DNA from: Candidatus Latescibacterota bacterium
GTDB taxonomy: Bacteria; JAAXHH01; JABIQT01
Assembly: GCA_018667995.1 (NCBI GenBank)
Contig: JABIQT010000169.1
Coordinates: 1 to 18,096 of the forward strand
Direction: 5' to 3'
Length of the DNA: 18,096 nt
The notes below the pieces were generated by a model. That model was not told the DNA's origin. It saw only the letters and a program-made list of their open reading frames with translations, and did no database searches. Shown here one piece after another: positions 15,809 through 18,096 of the stretch; the stretch's first letter is position 1, and the number at the start of each line of letters is the position of its first letter. The position numbers and the translations under genes are program-made.

Positions 15809-16930
15809 TCAGCCACGGAAATTCTCGACCGCAGTCGTCAGGATCTCGATAGTTCGATCGGCTGTTCGGTCCCAAGTGAACTCCCGAGCACGCCGGGCGG
15901 AACGTTCCGCCATCTTGTTACGGAGGGTATCATCCTTCAGCAATCTTGTAAGCTCCCTCGCCAGTGCGTCCGTATCGCCCAGCGGAACAAGAATTCCTGT
16001 GTCTTCATGGATTACGGCATCCTGTAGTCCTGGTACGCGGGTGGCCACCACCGGGGTGTTGCAAACGTTGGCCTCTATCACCGAAAGGCCCCAGCCTTCC
16101 TTATCGGAGGGGAATGCAGCCACTTGCGCGGCAGTCAGAATGGAGACTTTCTCCTGGTCGGATACGAACCCCGTAAAGGTCACTACGTCGCTCAGTCCCA
16201 ATTTGTCGACCATGGCTTCCAGTGTTGCTCGATGGTCGCCTTCACCGACAATGGTAAGCCGCACTCCTGCCACTTCATTGCGTACCGAAACGAAGGCCTG
16301 TATCAGCCTGTCTACATTCTTGTACCGTTTCAGCCGTCCCAGATAGACAATTGATGCGACCGATTCCTTTTTCAAAGACGGCTCTGTTTGAAACAGATCG
16401 AGATCGATACCATTGTGGACTACATCGATCTGGCCGGGAGGAATTCCCATCTCTTGCAGCTCGGTCCGCGTACTCTCGGATACGACCTCAAACGGGCAAG
16501 ATCTGTAAACGTAAGAAATGGATCGCTCCGTGAGATAAACGTATGTAGCGAAAATCGGATTGGTTTCACGATATACCGCAGTGCCAAAAAGATGGTGTAC
16601 CAGGGCAAGTACGGGACGGTCTTTTATGAAGAGAGGCAGGAAGAACGGGATCTTGTTGAGGTCTTCAATTATGATGTCGAAATCTCTGTCGACGAGGCAT
16701 TTCCGATAGTAACTGGGGACGGTCAAATTAAAGGTAAACTTTCCACCGTGCCTGATAATATGAATGCCATCGATTTCTTCGGTCTTGGGGGCGCCACTAA
16801 AGTGACTGCATAGTAGCGTTACATCGTGTCCCATCTTGGCGATTCGGGTAAAGGTCTCATGGAAATGGACCTCCGCCCCACCCGCTTCCGGATGGTTCAT
16901 GTCGCGCCAATTGATAACCAGAATACGCAT
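15809..16930 (-). CDS. GT4 glycosyltransferase
   Basis: A 373-residue family 4 glycosyltransferase. The N-terminus MRILVINWRDMNHPEAGGAEVH contains the HPEAGGAE loop that marks a common bacterial GT4 subgroup. The second domain has SIVYLGRLKRYKNVDRLIQAF at 193-213, LTIVGEGDHRATLE, VTFTGFVSDQEK, and the catalytic E278 and E286 in KEGWGLSVIEA, followed by NTPVVATRVPGLQDAV. All residues expected for activity are present. An in-frame internal aromatic stretch (FFLPLFIKDRPVLALVHHLFG) may lie against the membrane. It starts 54 bases after the DUF2723 gene and ends 47 bases before the flippase-like gene. The leader just before the ATG is AT-rich (TATATTGTTTTCTT) with no Shine-Dalgarno match. Donor and acceptor are unknown. 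Confidence 0.92.
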   Translation of the reverse strand: MRILVINWRDMNHPEAGGAEVHFHETFTRIAKMGHDVTLLCSHFSGAPKTEEIDGIHIIRHGGKFTFNLTVPSYYRKCLVDRDFDIIIEDLNKIPFFLPLFIKDRPVLALVHHLFGTAVYRETNPIFATYVYLTERSISYVYRSCPFEVVSESTRTELQEMGIPPGQIDVVHNGIDLDLFQTEPSLKKESVASIVYLGRLKRYKNVDRLIQAFVSVRNEVAGVRLTIVGEGDHRATLEAMVDKLGLSDVVTFTGFVSDQEKVSILTAAQVAAFPSDKEGWGLSVIEANVCNTPVVATRVPGLQDAVIHEDTGILVPLGDTDALARELTRLLKDDTLRNKMAERSARRAREFTWDRTADRTIEILTTAVENFRG

Positions 16931-16984
16931 AAGAAAACAATATAAATGGGATGCGATTTAATTCATTCCAGAAAGGCATCCGCT

Positions 16985-18096
16985 CTAATTCTGGTCCCAC
17001 ACCGCCTGCAAGTCGCGCAGTGTCTGACCTACCATGGAATCGGCTGGAGCGACCTGCTGCCATCGCTCGAGTGACCGAATGGCACCTGCTGTATCATTGG
17101 ACGAGAAGTATAGTTTTGCCAGCTGTTCGTAGCCTTTGGCGTAGGAGCTGTGCTGCGTCACGCCGCGTTCGAGCGTTTCGATGGCCTGGTCCGTGAAGTC
17201 GGCACCTTTTCTGCGTTGCGCATCGCTGAGAATTATATAGCCGTCGAAAGTTTCAAAGTTGGTGGCAAGTTCGTTCGCCATATCCTCAGCAGTCTCGTAT
17301 TGGCCTGCGTCCGCGTAGAACTGCGTGAGAAGCGATCTTTCCCATACGCCATCGGTTATCTTGAGGGATCTGTATTTCTCCATCTCATCGATAGCTTGCT
17401 GGTAATCCTTGGCCTGATAGTGGAGAATTGCCATTTGTTGGAATGCGGCGCTGTAATTTCGAAGTAGGTTGCTGGTCTGAGGATCCTTGTATACGGTCGA
17501 ATCCGCAATGCCACGGTACTGGTAGACGTCCCAGAGGTTGTGGTGAGTCCGGGCCAGGTCCATCTGGTCTCTTGCCTCGTTCTTGGTGAGCCTGAAGACC
17601 ATGCCCTCCATCTGAAAATAGTCACGAAGGCCGACGTAATTATCGGTTGATACTGTAACGGCAAAGAAAATTGGACGCACCCAGTTATTAGCCCGCAAAA
17701 TGTCCAGGATCATTAGATCCTGAACCCGTATATACCCTCGCCCATCGGGGAGCGATCCAGCCGGTGGTACCGTCCATGACAGACCAGCGATATCAACCTG
17801 TTGCTCTTCCCACAGCTGAAGGGATACGCGCTCGACCTGGTCGCTGCTAAGGCTGATCGGTACCTTCGGTTCCATATCCTTCAGCTGGTGTATATACCAG
17901 TTTGTGTTAAGAAGGCTCAGATTGACAATTCGAACGTCCTTACGTATTCCTTTCACTTCCTGAAGAAACCAGAGCGTAAAAGTATCATTATCGCCGTTTG
18001 TGAAGAGAATCCCGTTTTCATCGCAAGACTGGAGGATATTATAGGCGTAATCATAGGGGATATAGTTGCCTTCACGCGTATGCGTTTCATAGTTAG
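16985..18096 (-). CDS. DUF2723 (TMEM260-like) membrane glycosyltransferase, C-terminal part
   Basis: The frame is open from the right edge, giving 369 visible residues; the membrane-spanning N-terminal part lies outside. The visible start reads NYETHTREGNYIPYDYAYN and then the strongly conserved ILFTNGDNDTFTLWFLQ at about 29-45, followed by DVRIVNLSLLNTNWYI. This is the soluble region of the DUF2723 family, whose human member TMEM260 is a protein O-mannosyltransferase using dolichyl-phosphate-mannose. From about residue 210 to the end the protein is helical, with TPR-like repeats (YQQAIDEMEKY, YETAEDMANEL, YAKGYEQLAKLYFSSNDTAGAIRSLERW), which often close these bacterial proteins and could bind a partner. 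A GTG at 17956 is only an internal codon, not a start. The next gene follows after 54 bases. The family is firm; the substrate is unknown. Confidence 0.88.
   Translation of the reverse strand, partial: NYETHTREGNYIPYDYAYNILQSCDENGILFTNGDNDTFTLWFLQEVKGIRKDVRIVNLSLLNTNWYIHQLKDMEPKVPISLSSDQVERVSLQLWEEQQVDIAGLSWTVPPAGSLPDGRGYIRVQDLMILDILRANNWVRPIFFAVTVSTDNYVGLRDYFQMEGMVFRLTKNEARDQMDLARTHHNLWDVYQYRGIADSTVYKDPQTSNLLRNYSAAFQQMAILHYQAKDYQQAIDEMEKYRSLKITDGVWERSLLTQFYADAGQYETAEDMANELATNFETFDGYIILSDAQRRKGADFTDQAIETLERGVTQHSSYAKGYEQLAKLYFSSNDTAGAIRSLERWQQVAPADSMVGQTLRDLQAVWDQN

Noticed and set aside
15786-16346. A 186-codon open frame on the plus strand.
   Set aside because: It is antisense to a GT4 gene with intact catalytic motifs; the Ser/Arg-rich product is typical of a shadow frame.
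1-18096. CRISPR arrays, tRNA genes, insertion sequences, integrases or defence genes.
   Set aside because: No regular repeat-spacer pattern, no cloverleaf-like sequence, no transposase or nuclease motif was seen on either strand.

Overview
The window is a single-direction block of surface-glycan genes, all read on the minus strand. Transcription therefore runs from right (18096) to left (1), and both edges cut a gene. I see no tRNA, rRNA, CRISPR array, insertion sequence or phage gene. Base composition looks moderate, near 50% GC by eye (not computed). The rightmost gene belongs to the DUF2723 (TMEM260-like) family, which is common in the Fibrobacteres-Chlorobi-Bacteroidetes group and relatives such as Gemmatimonadota and Marinimicrobia. 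With the GT9 and WaaE-like transferases this suggests a Gram-negative bacterium of that broad group. Clear Shine-Dalgarno sequences before several starts (for example GGAGG before the gene at 9613) argue against a typical member of the Bacteroidia, which mostly lack them. I cannot place it more precisely.

Layout in transcription order. (1) 18096-16985: C-terminal part of a DUF2723 membrane glycosyltransferase-like protein ending in TPR-like repeats. (2) 16930-15809: GT4 glycosyltransferase. (3) 15761-14763: flippase-like UPF0104 membrane protein. (4) 14766-13777: polyprenyl-phosphate-sugar synthase of family GT2, overlapping gene 3 by 4 bases. (5) 13776-13393: a 384-base gap with no supported gene, the largest in the window. 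(6) 13392-12262: GT4 transferase with an altered active-site motif. (7) 12265-11291: UDP-glucose 4-epimerase GalE, overlapping gene 6 by 4 bases. (8) 11099-9633: Wzx-type flippase after a gap of about 190 bases. (9) 9613-8828: WaaE-like GT2. (10) 8823-7903: rhamnosyltransferase-like GT2. (11) 7893-6682: GT4. (12) 6685-5471: GT9. (13) 5478-4549: second rhamnosyltransferase-like GT2. (14) 4517-2046: YfhO-family membrane protein. (15) 1980-1: a second YfhO-family protein, cut by the left edge.

How the parts fit (inference). GalE supplies UDP-galactose (or UDP-GalNAc). The soluble GT2, GT4 and GT9 enzymes could build an oligosaccharide on an undecaprenyl carrier in the cytoplasm, and the Wzx protein would move it across the inner membrane. 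A second arm, made of the polyprenyl-phosphate-sugar synthase, the flippase-like protein and up to three large membrane proteins (DUF2723 and two YfhO), looks suited to adding sugars on the periplasmic side from lipid-linked monosaccharides. No polymerase, ligase, chain-length regulator, ABC exporter or initiating phosphoglycosyltransferase is recognisable here, so the pathway must be completed elsewhere. Most of the window is ordinary for a polysaccharide locus. The least ordinary parts are the cluster of membrane glycosyltransferase-like genes, the 384-base gap and a few altered motifs.
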